Shown in pieces: positions 16,811 through 25,693 of a stretch of 64,000 bases of DNA. Each line of letters starts with the position of its first letter. Positions within the stretch are counted from its first letter, which is position 1. The position numbers were made by a program, and so were the translations under genes. Location: contig NVWV01000002.1 of NCBI GenBank assembly GCA_002746305.1, positions 107,737 through 171,736 of the forward strand, given 5' to 3'. The stretch comes from Bacteroidota bacterium. GTDB lineage: Bacteria; Bacteroidota; Bacteroidia; NS11-12g; UBA9320. The notes under the pieces were generated by a model. That model was not told where the DNA came from. It worked only from the letters and a program-made list of their open reading frames with translations, and searched no databases.

Positions 16811-16870
16811 CAATGTCTCCTGCAAGTGACGTTGATGATGAGAATGTACTTGTAGAACCAGCTACAACCT
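16811..16870 (+). repeat. Dispersed intergenic repeat, copy B
   Basis: This is the second copy of the 60-bp element at 13685-13744, direct orientation, six mismatches. It ends 43 bp before the -33 element of the cupin gene. No inverted terminal repeats or target-site duplication are evident at either copy, so it does not look like a small transposon by eye. Confidence 0.85.
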
Positions 16871-16913
16871 GATACAAGACGAGGGAGACTCCTAATAAAT
16901 TATTATACTTAAC

Positions 16914-16942
16914 TTGGTTTAAATCATTCATGCCTAAATTTG
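16914..16942 (+). promoter_or_regulatory. Bacteroidota-type promoter (TTG-N18-TAAATTTG) of the cupin gene
   Basis: TTG at 16914-16916 and TAAATTTG at 16935-16942 are spaced by 18 bases, close to the phylum consensus. The ATG follows after 27 nt. Confidence 0.7.
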
Positions 16943-16969
16943 TATCCCATCGCTGATTAAAATCTAACC

Positions 16970-17524
16970 ATGCACACGTGTATTAAAAATTATCTAGGAC
17001 TATTCGTATTGACTGTCTTAATTTATGGCTGTAGTGAGCCTCAAAAAGAATCTGCGATTGACCCTGATTCCAGTACTAAGAATGCGGTTTATGTTTCTTC
17101 TGAACAAGGAGAACAATGGAATGTTCTAGGAGTCAAGATTACTGGAAAGGTATTAAGTGATCAAACCAACGGCGAATATTCCGTAATAATAACGGAGACT
17201 CCTGCCAATTCGGGTCCACCTATGCATGTCCATGAAAACGAAGATGAATTGTTTTATGTACTAAAAGGAAACTTTATGTTCACTTGTGGGGACGAAAAAA
17301 TTGAACTAAATCAAGGTGATATGTTACGTTTACCCAAAGGAATTCCCCATAATTTTGTAAATATTGATTCTACTACGGGCATAACCATGAATACAATCAC
17401 CCCGGGAGGATTTGAGCACTTTTTTGAAGAGATTTCAAATGCTTCCGAAAATAAGAAGTTGACCAAATCTGAAATAGACTCCATTGCCCAGAGATATGGT
17501 GTGTCGTTTACCGAGACTCTCTAG
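16970..17524 (+). CDS. Cupin-domain lipoprotein
   Basis: The lipobox IYGC puts the acylated Cys at residue 21. A single cupin barrel spans about residues 45-150. Metal ligands are visible in PPMHVHENEDELFYVLKG (His86, His88, Glu in the ENEDE stretch) and His127 in LPKGIPHNF. This matches the quercetin-dioxygenase-like cupin group, which binds iron, manganese or nickel, but substrate is not predictable. The envelope location of a cupin is mildly unusual. It is probably monocistronic with its own promoter. Confidence 0.85.
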   Translation: MHTCIKNYLGLFVLTVLIYGCSEPQKESAIDPDSSTKNAVYVSSEQGEQWNVLGVKITGKVLSDQTNGEYSVIITETPANSGPPMHVHENEDELFYVLKGNFMFTCGDEKIELNQGDMLRLPKGIPHNFVNIDSTTGITMNTITPGGFEHFFEEISNASENKKLTKSEIDSIAQRYGVSFTETL

Positions 17525-17716
17525 TCAAGGCGTTCCAGGATGTCCTACTAAAAGTGAGGTGCCGTTGCATTAATTCTAAGTACCCTAGTTCTAGGGATAA
17601 CCTTTTCAGTTCCACGAGTTTTTTGGATGCTTCGAGTCTTAGTTGTTTCTTTGCCTCCTCTTATCTAAATTCAAAGAAAGCACCAAAGCAATAGATATAG
17701 TTAAGCAAATAAATTA

Positions 17717-19609
17717 ATGCTCGAAGGCCTACTCAAAAAACACTGGGGATATGATTCCTTTCGTCCATTACAGCGTGAGATCATACTCTCTGTAATGCAA
17801 GGAGACGATACCTTGGCACTATTGCCCACTGGTGGAGGGAAGAGCATCTGTTATCAGCTTCCTGCTATTGCCAAAGAGGGAGTTTGCTTTGTTTTTAGTC
17901 CCCTCATAGCCTTGATGAAAGATCAGGTAGATAATCTAATGAAACATGGAATATCTGCAGTGGCACTACATAGCGGTTTAAACAGTCGAGAGATAGAGAC
18001 CGAGATGCAGAATACGCTGAATGGTAAGTATAAGTTGGTGTACCTCAGTCCTGAGCGTGCAGCTACCAAACTGTTCAGAAGCTATTTGGCTAATATTCCA
18101 GTCAGCTTTTTAGTAGTAGATGAAGCTCATTGTATATCTCAATGGGGACATCAGTTTAGACCTGAATTTTTGAAAATAGGTGAGTTGAGGGAGATTGTTC
18201 CAGAAGCTAGCTTTATTGCAGTAACGGCTACGGCTACAGAAAGTGTTGCTAAGGATATTATTTCCTACTTAACGTTTAAAAGCGGGTATTCTGTCTTTAA
18301 AAAATCCTTCACACGGGATAATTTGAGCTATCTAGTAATCCGAGATAGCAATAAAATTAAGCGAATTTTAACAATATTCAACAAAACAAAAGGAACTGGA
18401 ATCGTATATGCAAACACACGACGGAAGTGTGAAGAAATAGCAATCGCTTTGCAAAAAGAAGGTATTTCCTGTGCCTTTTACCACGGAGGTTTGGAGAATG
18501 ATAAGCGATCTCAAATTCAGCAGTCTTGGATGGACAATCGTAAGCGTGTGGTGGTATGCACCAATGCCTTTGGAATGGGAATAGATAAACCCGATGTACG
18601 TGTGGTTATTCATTTTGAAAAACCTGAAAGTCCTGAAGCTTATTATCAAGAGGCAGGTCGAGCAGGTAGAGACGGTCTAGCTGCCTACTGTATTCTATTG
18701 GCGGACAATGATTCGCCGAAAGAACTTTGGAATAATTTTCCAACTGTACAGCAATTGGAGCATACCTTACAGTGCCTATACAACTACCATCAAGTAGCAT
18801 TTACAGCAGGTAAAGGAGTTACATATCCCATGGATTTATTAGCTTTTACAAAGAATTTCAGTATCAGTATTTGGCAAGTGATGAGTAGTTTAGGTGTTTT
18901 ACATAGCTTGGGCTTTGTAAAACTAAATGAACAACTGTTTCAGTTACCACGGGTGAAGTTTATCGTAGAGCAGAGTGAATTGTATGCCTATCAAGTAAAG
19001 CATCCCATTCAAGATATGTTTATTAAGCTTTTACTGCGTTCCTATGGAGGTATGTTTGATCATTATGCTGCTGTGCGTTTTGGAGATCTGGCAGCACGTC
19101 AAAAATGTAGTATTGGAGATATCGTGAAGCAACTTAAAGTACTACATACCGATGGTATTCTTGATTTTATAGCGGGAGAAGAGGGCAATACACTAACCTA
19201 TTTGGAAGCTAGACCTACTAAAGTTTCTTTTGACAAGAAAGCTTATTTGCTGCTTCGAGAAAGGGAAGAATACCGAAAAGAGTATATCGCTGGTTATGAG
19301 ATGTTAAGCGAAGGGTGTAGAGAGAACTATCTACTCAAGTACTTTGGAGAAGATAGGACGGAGACCTGTGGGAAGTGCGATATATGTAGGTTACTCAAGA
19401 AATCTAAAATGGACTCAGATCAATTTACCGTTCTAGTGAATAAAATTGAAAAGTTGACTTTGAATAAAAATGTTGATTTGACCACGATAGTATCTACTTT
19501 TGGCACCTTCGAAGAGCATCAAGTAGTCGAAGTAATAAAATGGCTATTGGATAACGAATACTTAACCAAATTAAATCATACCTATACTTGGACAAGAAAC
19601 CAAGCGTAA
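17717..19609 (+). CDS. recQ: ATP-dependent DNA helicase RecQ
   Basis: The protein has 630 residues with superfamily 2 helicase motifs in order: GYDSFRPLQREII (motif 0), Walker A LLPTGGGKS (35-43), DEAH within VVDEAHCISQWGHQFRPEF, motif III TATATE, and motifs IV-VI ending QEAGRAGRDG. The RecQ zinc module follows (CRENYLLKYF, then CGKCDIC), then a winged-helix part. The C-terminal HRDC domain of E. coli RecQ is not evident, as is common in Bacteroidota. It unwinds DNA in recombination and fork repair. A glycosyltransferase gene starts inside its 3' end. Confidence 0.94.
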   Translation: MLEGLLKKHWGYDSFRPLQREIILSVMQGDDTLALLPTGGGKSICYQLPAIAKEGVCFVFSPLIALMKDQVDNLMKHGISAVALHSGLNSREIETEMQNTLNGKYKLVYLSPERAATKLFRSYLANIPVSFLVVDEAHCISQWGHQFRPEFLKIGELREIVPEASFIAVTATATESVAKDIISYLTFKSGYSVFKKSFTRDNLSYLVIRDSNKIKRILTIFNKTKGTGIVYANTRRKCEEIAIALQKEGISCAFYHGGLENDKRSQIQQSWMDNRKRVVVCTNAFGMGIDKPDVRVVIHFEKPESPEAYYQEAGRAGRDGLAAYCILLADNDSPKELWNNFPTVQQLEHTLQCLYNYHQVAFTAGKGVTYPMDLLAFTKNFSISIWQVMSSLGVLHSLGFVKLNEQLFQLPRVKFIVEQSELYAYQVKHPIQDMFIKLLLRSYGGMFDHYAAVRFGDLAARQKCSIGDIVKQLKVLHTDGILDFIAGEEGNTLTYLEARPTKVSFDKKAYLLLREREEYRKEYIAGYEMLSEGCRENYLLKYFGEDRTETCGKCDICRLLKKSKMDSDQFTVLVNKIEKLTLNKNVDLTTIVSTFGTFEEHQVVEVIKWLLDNEYLTKLNHTYTWTRNQA

Positions 19610-20673
19610 TAGCAACCGTAATTAATGATGTAATCTACGATCAACGTATGATTCGCATTTGCACCTCATTATCAAGAGATTATGATGTTGCACTTTGGGG
19701 AAGAAAAAAATCTAACGAGCAAATTGTAGCTCGACCTTTCAAACAAAAACGTTTTTCTTTTCTCGTAAGTAAGGGTCCGATGTTCTATTTGTTGTATAAC
19801 CTTAAAACATTTATTCATTTGCTCTTTACTCACTTCGATATCATTCACGCTGTAGATTTGGATACCTTACCTGCAGGTTATTGGGCAAGTAAGTTGAAGG
19901 GTAAGAAACTCGTTTATGATTCTCATGAATATTTTACGGAGGTACCGGAACTAATCAATAGACCGAGTAAGCGTAAGTTATGGTTGAAAATAGAACAGGC
20001 TATCTTACCTAAGGTGAAGAATGCAATGACTGTTGGCCAGATGATTGCCGATGCATATCAAGAAAAGTACAAGGTAGAATTTGCAGTTGTTCGGAATTGC
20101 CCATTGAAGTCTGAACTGCAAGAGAAAACTGAAACAGAAAAATATCTGCTTTATCAAGGAGCATTGAACAAAGGGAGAGGTTTGGAAGCTCTTATCGAAG
20201 CAATGCAGCATATTTCCATAAAGCTGATAATAATTGGGAGCGGAGATTTAGACGATGAATTGAAGCGATTGGCTCTGCATTATAATGTTACTGACAAGGT
20301 AGATTTTATAGGATTGCTTAAACCTTCAGAATTGCCACCATATACCATGAATGCGTTTGCAGGTATTAATGTGTCAGAAAACCTAGGACTCAGCTATTAC
20401 TATTCTTTAAACAATAAGTTTTTTGATTACATCCATGCTGGTCTTCCTGCAATAACCAATAAATTTCCAGAGTATCAATTGCTTAATGATAAGTACCATT
20501 GCAGCGTTTTTGCCACAGCTAAGTCAGAAGACATCGTAAAAGCTGTGAATTTACTGTTAGATGATAGTGAGTTGTATGAGCGACTTAGAAAAAACTGTTT
20601 ACTTGCAAGGGAAGCATTAACCTGGGAAAATGAAGAAAAAGAACTATTAAAGACCTATGCGGAAATCGCTTAA
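19588..20673 (+). CDS. Glycosyltransferase, GT-B fold (GT4-like)
   Basis: The protein has 361 residues. The N-terminal Rossmann half begins SVIATVINDVIYDQRMIRICTSL and contains HAVDLDTLPAGYWASKLKG; the C-terminal half has LLYQGALNKGRGLEALIEAM and the nucleotide-sugar-binding region around NKFFDYIHAGLPAITNKFPEY. It probably adds a sugar to a cell-surface polysaccharide or glycan at the cytoplasmic face. The start is a TTG 22 bp inside recQ; no better start exists before the conserved region. It overlaps the next glycosyltransferase gene by 17 bp. Confidence 0.82.
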   Translation: MDKKPSVIATVINDVIYDQRMIRICTSLSRDYDVALWGRKKSNEQIVARPFKQKRFSFLVSKGPMFYLLYNLKTFIHLLFTHFDIIHAVDLDTLPAGYWASKLKGKKLVYDSHEYFTEVPELINRPSKRKLWLKIEQAILPKVKNAMTVGQMIADAYQEKYKVEFAVVRNCPLKSELQEKTETEKYLLYQGALNKGRGLEALIEAMQHISIKLIIIGSGDLDDELKRLALHYNVTDKVDFIGLLKPSELPPYTMNAFAGINVSENLGLSYYYSLNNKFFDYIHAGLPAITNKFPEYQLLNDKYHCSVFATAKSEDIVKAVNLLLDDSELYERLRKNCLLAREALTWENEEKELLKTYAEIA

Positions 20674-21877
20674 AAGATTACATATTGTTGCATTTGATGT
20701 GCCTTATCCTGCTGATTATGGTGGGGTGATAGATATTTATCACAAGGTTCAGGCTCTTCACAAAGAAGGTGTTGAGGTGATACTTCATATGTATCAGTAT
20801 GGTCGAAAAGACAATAAAGCGAAGCTTAAGAAGTATACCAAAGAACTTCATTACTATAAGCGTAGGACATTTAAAAATCCATTTATAGGAAGTACACCCT
20901 ACATTATAAATTCTAGGAATGGAGATGCTTTATTGGAGAACTTAGCACGGGATAATGCACCCATACTCTTTGAGGGATTGCATTGTACATATCACTTAGC
21001 TAGTCCACGACTTAAAAATAGATTTAAGGTAGTTCGTACCCATAATATTGAACATGATTACTACAAACACCTCGAGAAATCTGAAATAAGTTATTTCAAA
21101 AAGTATTTCTTTAGAATAGAGGCAGAAAAGCTACGTAAGTATGAGTCGATATTGAAACATGCAAACCTAATTGCCGCTATCAGCCCTAATGATACCAAGT
21201 ATTTTGGAAAAAAGTATGGTAAAGCCATCTATCTTCCTGCGTTTCATAGCAATTATGAGATGAAGTATCCTGGTGCAAAGGGTCAATTTTTGCTATACCA
21301 CGGTAATCTATCGGTTCCGGAGAATTATACCGCTGCAATGGAATTGGCCAAAAGGGTTTTCTCAAAACTAAAAGTTAAATGTGTAATAGCAGGCAATAAT
21401 CCACCAAAGGAGCTTGCATTGCTATGTGACAAGTATGATAATATTGAACTTAAGACTAATTTATCTACTTCTGAAATCACTACATTAATTGGAAAAGCAC
21501 ACATCAATGTACTTCACACAGACCAAAATACAGGGATAAAGCTAAAACTATTGAATGCCCTGTTTAGAGGTAAGTTTGCCATAGTTAATCCTTTGATGGT
21601 TGAAGGTTCTGGACTGGAACCACTATGCTCCATTGGGAAAAGCATGGAGACAATACTTATAAAAGTAAAGGAGCATCTCTTGTTGGAGTATTCGAAATCT
21701 CATTTTGAATCTAGAAAGCAGTACCTAGAAGAACATTTTGGAAACGAAATGGGAGCCAATTTCTTATTGGATTGTATTGATTTTTCAGGCTTAAAGGTGC
21801 GTTCCAAGAGCTCTATTGCCAAAGGAAGTAAAAGTTTATCACAATTATCTTCAGTTACATCTTACTTCTCGCTGTAA
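20657..21877 (+). CDS. Glycosyltransferase family protein
   Basis: The protein has 406 residues. The start (LHIVAFDVPYPADYGGVIDIYHKV) is characteristic of a GT-B group with a glycine-rich acceptor loop. The C-terminal half contains LLYHGNLSVPENYTAAMELAKRV, then INVLHTDQNTGIKLKLLNALFRGKFAIVN, the donor-binding region. It is translationally coupled to the preceding glycosyltransferase and likely acts in the same glycan pathway, possibly the linkage or surface glycans that accompany T9SS cargo; the pathway is inference only. A short hairpin with a T-rich tail follows. Confidence 0.78.
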   Translation: MRKSLKRLHIVAFDVPYPADYGGVIDIYHKVQALHKEGVEVILHMYQYGRKDNKAKLKKYTKELHYYKRRTFKNPFIGSTPYIINSRNGDALLENLARDNAPILFEGLHCTYHLASPRLKNRFKVVRTHNIEHDYYKHLEKSEISYFKKYFFRIEAEKLRKYESILKHANLIAAISPNDTKYFGKKYGKAIYLPAFHSNYEMKYPGAKGQFLLYHGNLSVPENYTAAMELAKRVFSKLKVKCVIAGNNPPKELALLCDKYDNIELKTNLSTSEITTLIGKAHINVLHTDQNTGIKLKLLNALFRGKFAIVNPLMVEGSGLEPLCSIGKSMETILIKVKEHLLLEYSKSHFESRKQYLEEHFGNEMGANFLLDCIDFSGLKVRSKSSIAKGSKSLSQLSSVTSYFSL

Positions 21878-21880
21878 TCT

Positions 21881-21903
21881 TTCGCTGTTAAGCGAATACT
21901 TTT
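21881..21903 (+). terminator. Possible weak terminator after the glycosyltransferase operon
   Basis: A 6-bp stem TTCGCT / AGCGAA with loop GTTA is followed by TACTTTT. It is short and abuts the yidC promoter, so it may terminate only partly. Confidence 0.4.
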
Positions 21904-21910
21904 ACATTTG
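21903..21910 (+). promoter_or_regulatory. -7 promoter element (TACATTTG) of yidC
   Basis: This perfect TAnnTTTG match lies 17 nt before the yidC ATG. The -33 region is poor (TTTCG rather than TTTG). Confidence 0.55.
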
Positions 21911-21927
21911 CAGCCTTTAAAAATTAC

Positions 21928-23766
21928 ATGGAAAGAAGTTCTATCACCGGGTACATATTAATATTTTTTCTATTCATAGGTTTCTATTTCCTGAATAAGG
22001 ATACCACAGATGAGTTGGAAAAGCAAGATGCAATAGAGGAGAAACAGGAAATTGCAGACAAAACGGAGACTCATTCTTCTATTATTCAGGGAGATTCAAG
22101 TGTTGTTGAATCCACAATTGAATCGGTAGATGATTCTTCAGGATCAGTTACGGAAAGTTTTATAAGTTTGGAAAATGAGGTGTTGGCTATTGACTTTACC
22201 AATAAAGGTGGTGTCCCAGTTAAGGTCAACTTGAAAGACTATCATAGATATGACTCGAGTGACTTAATCCTCTTTGAGGACAACCAAATGACGATGAACT
22301 ATAGTCTTCCAATGGCTAGTGGTACAGTAGTCAACACGCAAGACCTCAATTTCGTTGCACAGAAAGTAGGAGATAGTTCTGTTATTCTTACGGCGTCACT
22401 TACCAATAATGCTAAGATAATTCAAACGTATACTCTATCACCAAACTCATACTTGGTGGATTATAAAGTTCAGTTCGAGGGTTTAAAAGATATTATTGCT
22501 CCAAATAATCGATATGCAGAGTTGGAATGGGCAGCTAGAGTACAAGGTCAAGAAAAGACTATAAAAGCAGAACGAGAAGCAACAACTATATACTATAAGT
22601 ACAAGTCTGAAGGTGACGTTGATTACTTGAGTGAAACAAGTGATGATGATGACAAATTGGAGTCTAACGTACAATGGATTTCATTCAAGCAAAGATTCTT
22701 TAATCAAACATTAATAAGCAATACTCAGTTTACCGAAGATGGTATAACCATAGAGACTGTAACTCCTGAAGATGAAGAGTATGTAAAAGACCTTACAGCT
22801 AAAATTTATATTCCTCTAGAGCGAAACTCTGTATTGGAAGATTTGGATTTGTATTATGGACCGAATCATTACCAAACATTAGAAAATGAAGGTATAGACC
22901 TACAGAAAATGATTCCATTGGGTTGGGGGATTTTCGGATGGGTGAATAAAGGTATTGTTATCCCAATTTTCAATTGGTTGGACAACTATTTTGTAAATTA
23001 TGGTTTAATAATTCTACTACTCACCCTTATCATTAAGATGGCTTTGTTCTTCCCTATGTTCAAGGTTTATAAATCAACTGCAAAGATGAAATTACTGAAG
23101 CCTGAATTGGATGAAATTAAGGCTCGAACAGGTGACGATGCACAGAAGGCTCAACAGGAGCAAATGAAACTGTATAAACAGGCAGGTGTTAGTCCGTTGG
23201 GTGGTTGTTTGCCGCAGTTAGTGCAAATGCCTATTCTGTTCGCTATGTTTAGATTTTTTCCCGCCAGTATAGAGTTGCGTCAAGAAAAGCTATGGTGGGC
23301 TGAGGACTTAAGTTCTTATGATAGTATCTATGATTTTCCAAATGGGTTTGATATACCATTTTACGGTGATCACATAAGTTTGTTTACGTTAATGATGACT
23401 GCGGTTACTATTTTGTATACCTACATGAATAGTCAGAGTAGTGGACAGATGGTAGGTCCCATGAAGACGGTAATGTATATTATGCCTATTATGTTTTTAG
23501 GCTTCTTCAATAACTACGCTGCTGCATTGAGTTTTTATTACTTCCTATCAACGTGTATTACTATAATACAGAACTTTGTTATTCGCAAGTTTGTGATTGA
23601 TGAAGATAAACTTCGTCTTCAAATAGCTGCCAGTAAGAAAAAGAAAGTCAAGGTGAAAAAATCGGGATTTCAAAAACGATTGGAGGACATGGCAAAGAAA
23701 AGGGGTATCGATCCTAAAACCATGAAGGCTAAAAAGCCTACACCAAAGGGCAAGAAGAAAAAATGA
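21928..23766 (+). CDS. yidC: Membrane protein insertase YidC
   Basis: The protein has 612 residues. An N-terminal membrane segment (residues 8-25) is followed by a large periplasmic domain (about 60-340), then the conserved insertase core: FVNYGLIILLLTLIIKMALF, the cytoplasmic hairpin, LGGCLPQLVQMPILFAMFRFF and two further helices. The C-terminus is strongly basic (KKKKVKVKK and GKKKK), as expected for ribosome docking. It inserts inner-membrane proteins alone or with SecYEG. It has its own promoter, and its stop overlaps the start of a TPR gene by 4 bp (ATGA). Confidence 0.96.
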   Translation: MERSSITGYILIFFLFIGFYFLNKDTTDELEKQDAIEEKQEIADKTETHSSIIQGDSSVVESTIESVDDSSGSVTESFISLENEVLAIDFTNKGGVPVKVNLKDYHRYDSSDLILFEDNQMTMNYSLPMASGTVVNTQDLNFVAQKVGDSSVILTASLTNNAKIIQTYTLSPNSYLVDYKVQFEGLKDIIAPNNRYAELEWAARVQGQEKTIKAEREATTIYYKYKSEGDVDYLSETSDDDDKLESNVQWISFKQRFFNQTLISNTQFTEDGITIETVTPEDEEYVKDLTAKIYIPLERNSVLEDLDLYYGPNHYQTLENEGIDLQKMIPLGWGIFGWVNKGIVIPIFNWLDNYFVNYGLIILLLTLIIKMALFFPMFKVYKSTAKMKLLKPELDEIKARTGDDAQKAQQEQMKLYKQAGVSPLGGCLPQLVQMPILFAMFRFFPASIELRQEKLWWAEDLSSYDSIYDFPNGFDIPFYGDHISLFTLMMTAVTILYTYMNSQSSGQMVGPMKTVMYIMPIMFLGFFNNYAAALSFYYFLSTCITIIQNFVIRKFVIDEDKLRLQIAASKKKKVKVKKSGFQKRLEDMAKKRGIDPKTMKAKKPTPKGKKKK

Positions 23767-24638
23767 AAGTAATAGCAACTGTAGTAATATGTCTAACGTC
23801 GCTTGTAGCTAACGCTCAAATCGCAGAAGACTATTATAAAAAGGCAGTTGTTAAGTATAAAATGAAGGACTATGGAGGTGCCATAGTTGAATATACAAGG
23901 GCCATAGAACTTGGTGGTAATTCTCCGGTACTCTATAACAATAGGGGAGTCTGCAAGTACAAAATGGAACATTACTCAGAGGCTATTGAGGATTACAATA
24001 TGGCCATTTCTAGCGATTCTAACTTTGTGAATGCGTATTTCAATAAAGGGAACAGCTATCTAGATATTAATGAGCTTGAAGATGCTTTGATATCCTATGA
24101 TAGAGCAATCTATTTGGATAGTTTGTATGTCAAGGCATATATTAATAGGGCTAAGGTCTATTATCTGCTAGAAGATTATAGATCAACGGTTACCGATCTT
24201 ACTAAAGTATTGGATGAAAATGTAGCAACCAATAAAGAAGGATTGCATCTAGAGAGAGGCAATGCTTTATTTAAGCTAGCAGAGTTCAACAAAGCATTGT
24301 CGGATTACACCGTGGCAATTCAACTTAAGACTAACTTCTATCAGGCATATATCAATAGGGGACAGTGCCATATTCAGCTAAAAGATCATCTGAAAGCTAT
24401 AGATGATTTTACGTTAAGTATGCATCTCAATATGGATGGAGGAGAGAGCTATTACTATAGAGGTTTGACGTACCTAGATATGACAACTACAGTTAAGGCT
24501 AGCGACAGGAAAATGAAGACCTTGAGGATGATTCGGAAGAATCAGAACCTAATAGAACTTGCCTGTTCAGATTTTGATAAGTCGAAAGCCCTTGGTTACG
24601 GAAGATCATTTGAGGTGATTGAAATGTACTGTAAGTAG
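23763..24638 (+). CDS. Exported TPR-repeat protein (paralogue 1)
   Basis: A signal peptide ends near ANAQ (residue 19). About six tetratricopeptide repeats follow, with typical units such as YGGAIVEYTRAIELG, YSEAIEDYNMAISSD and DALISYDRAIYLD, the W/L-G-Y-A-P positions largely kept. It would act as a periplasmic or membrane-surface protein scaffold. The start overlaps yidC, so its expression is tied to the insertase. A second gene of equal length and similar ending (ACSDFDKSKALGYGRSFEVIEMYC) lies downstream, so the two are tandem duplicates. Confidence 0.82.
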   Translation: MKVIATVVICLTSLVANAQIAEDYYKKAVVKYKMKDYGGAIVEYTRAIELGGNSPVLYNNRGVCKYKMEHYSEAIEDYNMAISSDSNFVNAYFNKGNSYLDINELEDALISYDRAIYLDSLYVKAYINRAKVYYLLEDYRSTVTDLTKVLDENVATNKEGLHLERGNALFKLAEFNKALSDYTVAIQLKTNFYQAYINRGQCHIQLKDHLKAIDDFTLSMHLNMDGGESYYYRGLTYLDMTTTVKASDRKMKTLRMIRKNQNLIELACSDFDKSKALGYGRSFEVIEMYCK

Positions 24639-24668
24639 TAGGTCTCATCAATTTTATTGTCATTTCTC

Positions 24669-24697
24669 TTGTTTTGGGAGAAATATGTCTATATTTG
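24669..24697 (+). promoter_or_regulatory. Bacteroidota-type promoter (TTG-N18-TATATTTG)
   Basis: TTG at 24669-24671 and TATATTTG at 24690-24697 have the same 18-base spacing as the promoter at 16914. The ATG of TPR paralogue 2 lies 25 nt downstream. An inverted repeat ATTTCTC / GAGAAAT (24662-24684) overlaps the promoter. Confidence 0.65.
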
Positions 24698-24722
24698 AAC
24701 CCTACTTACTACTATTACACTT

Positions 24723-25598
24723 ATGAAAAAATCAATACTATTTATAGTACTCATTTCTGTTTCATTTATTGGCTTTGCTCAAAATGCTGGAGATTTCTAC
24801 AAAAGAGCAGTTGTTAAATTCAAATCTGGAGATTACTCTGGTGCTGCATTAGAATATACGAGAGCCATAGACCTCAATGATAAATCAGCGGTACTTTATA
24901 GTAATAGAGGCGTTTGCTACTACCGAATCGAACGTTTCTCGGATGCTTTATCAGATTATAACAGTGCTATAAAATTAGATGACTCTTTCGCCAATGCGTT
25001 TTACAATAAAGGAAACGTTCTAAAATCTTTGGAGAGAAATGACAAAGCACTGATAGCTTTTGATAAAGCTATAGAAATAAAAACTACAGATAAGAAGTAC
25101 TATCAGAATAGAGGAATGGTAAAAGCATCACTAGGAGATGATAAAGGTGCAATTGATGACTATACTAAGGTTCTTGAACTTCGACCAAGAGATTCTAAAG
25201 CTCTTTACAACAGAGGAACGTCTTACGTTAGATTGAAAGAATACAAACAGGCTAAGTTAGATTTTGACAAGGCACTGGATATTAATCCTAAATATTATAA
25301 AGCTCTTATAAATAGGGGGATATGCCATGTTCAAATGAATGAAAGTGGTGATGCCAAGAAAGATTTCACCTTAGCAGTGAGCTTAAGCCCAATGGATGGC
25401 GAGGGGTATTATTATAGGGCTCTTGCTACTATTAACGATATGAACCTTATCAGAAGCGAAAACAAGAAAAAACAAAACTTGATATTGATTAAAGAGAATA
25501 TGTACGCTCAAAAAGCAGCATGTTCAGATTTTGAAAAAGCCAAACAATTTGAATACGATAGAGCTTTTACCGCTATTAGTGAATATTGCACTAAATAG
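24723..25598 (+). CDS. Exported TPR-repeat protein (paralogue 2)
   Basis: The protein has 291 residues, the same length as paralogue 1, and aligns with it end to end, for example DFYKRAVVKFKSGDYSGAALEYTRAID against DYYKKAVVKYKMKDYGGAIVEYTRAIE, and the shared ending ACSDFEKAK to YC. A signal peptide (GFAQ) is followed by six or seven TPR units. Unlike its neighbour it has its own promoter, so the two copies may be expressed differently. The binding partner is unknown. Confidence 0.82.
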   Translation: MKKSILFIVLISVSFIGFAQNAGDFYKRAVVKFKSGDYSGAALEYTRAIDLNDKSAVLYSNRGVCYYRIERFSDALSDYNSAIKLDDSFANAFYNKGNVLKSLERNDKALIAFDKAIEIKTTDKKYYQNRGMVKASLGDDKGAIDDYTKVLELRPRDSKALYNRGTSYVRLKEYKQAKLDFDKALDINPKYYKALINRGICHVQMNESGDAKKDFTLAVSLSPMDGEGYYYRALATINDMNLIRSENKKKQNLILIKENMYAQKAACSDFEKAKQFEYDRAFTAISEYCTK

Positions 25599-25619
25599 CA
25601 TTGAGGTTCAATTTTGACC

Positions 25620-25650
25620 AGAAAGTATTACGGACTTTCTTGATTATTTA
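25620..25650 (+). terminator. Possible terminator after TPR paralogue 2
   Basis: A 7-bp stem AGAAAGT / ACTTTCT with a 7-base loop is followed by TGATTATTT. AT-rich and moderately weak. Confidence 0.4.
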
Positions 25651-25693
25651 AGTGCCCGAGGTGGTGTATGTTTGCTTATTATTAGATAGCAAA

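Larger units (their letters stand above)
16496..16969. other. Intergenic region with repeat copy B and a promoter
   Basis: About 470 bp between divergent genes. It contains a short inverted repeat CGGTA-atc-TACCG near 16631-16643, repeat copy B at 16811-16870, and a good promoter for the cupin gene. No open frame of note was seen. Confidence 0.55.

Noticed and set aside
17583..17596. CCCTAG-tt-CTAGGG inverted repeat before recQ, considered as a terminator or operator
   Set aside because: Only a 2-base loop, no T-run, and no repeat elsewhere that I found; left unassigned.
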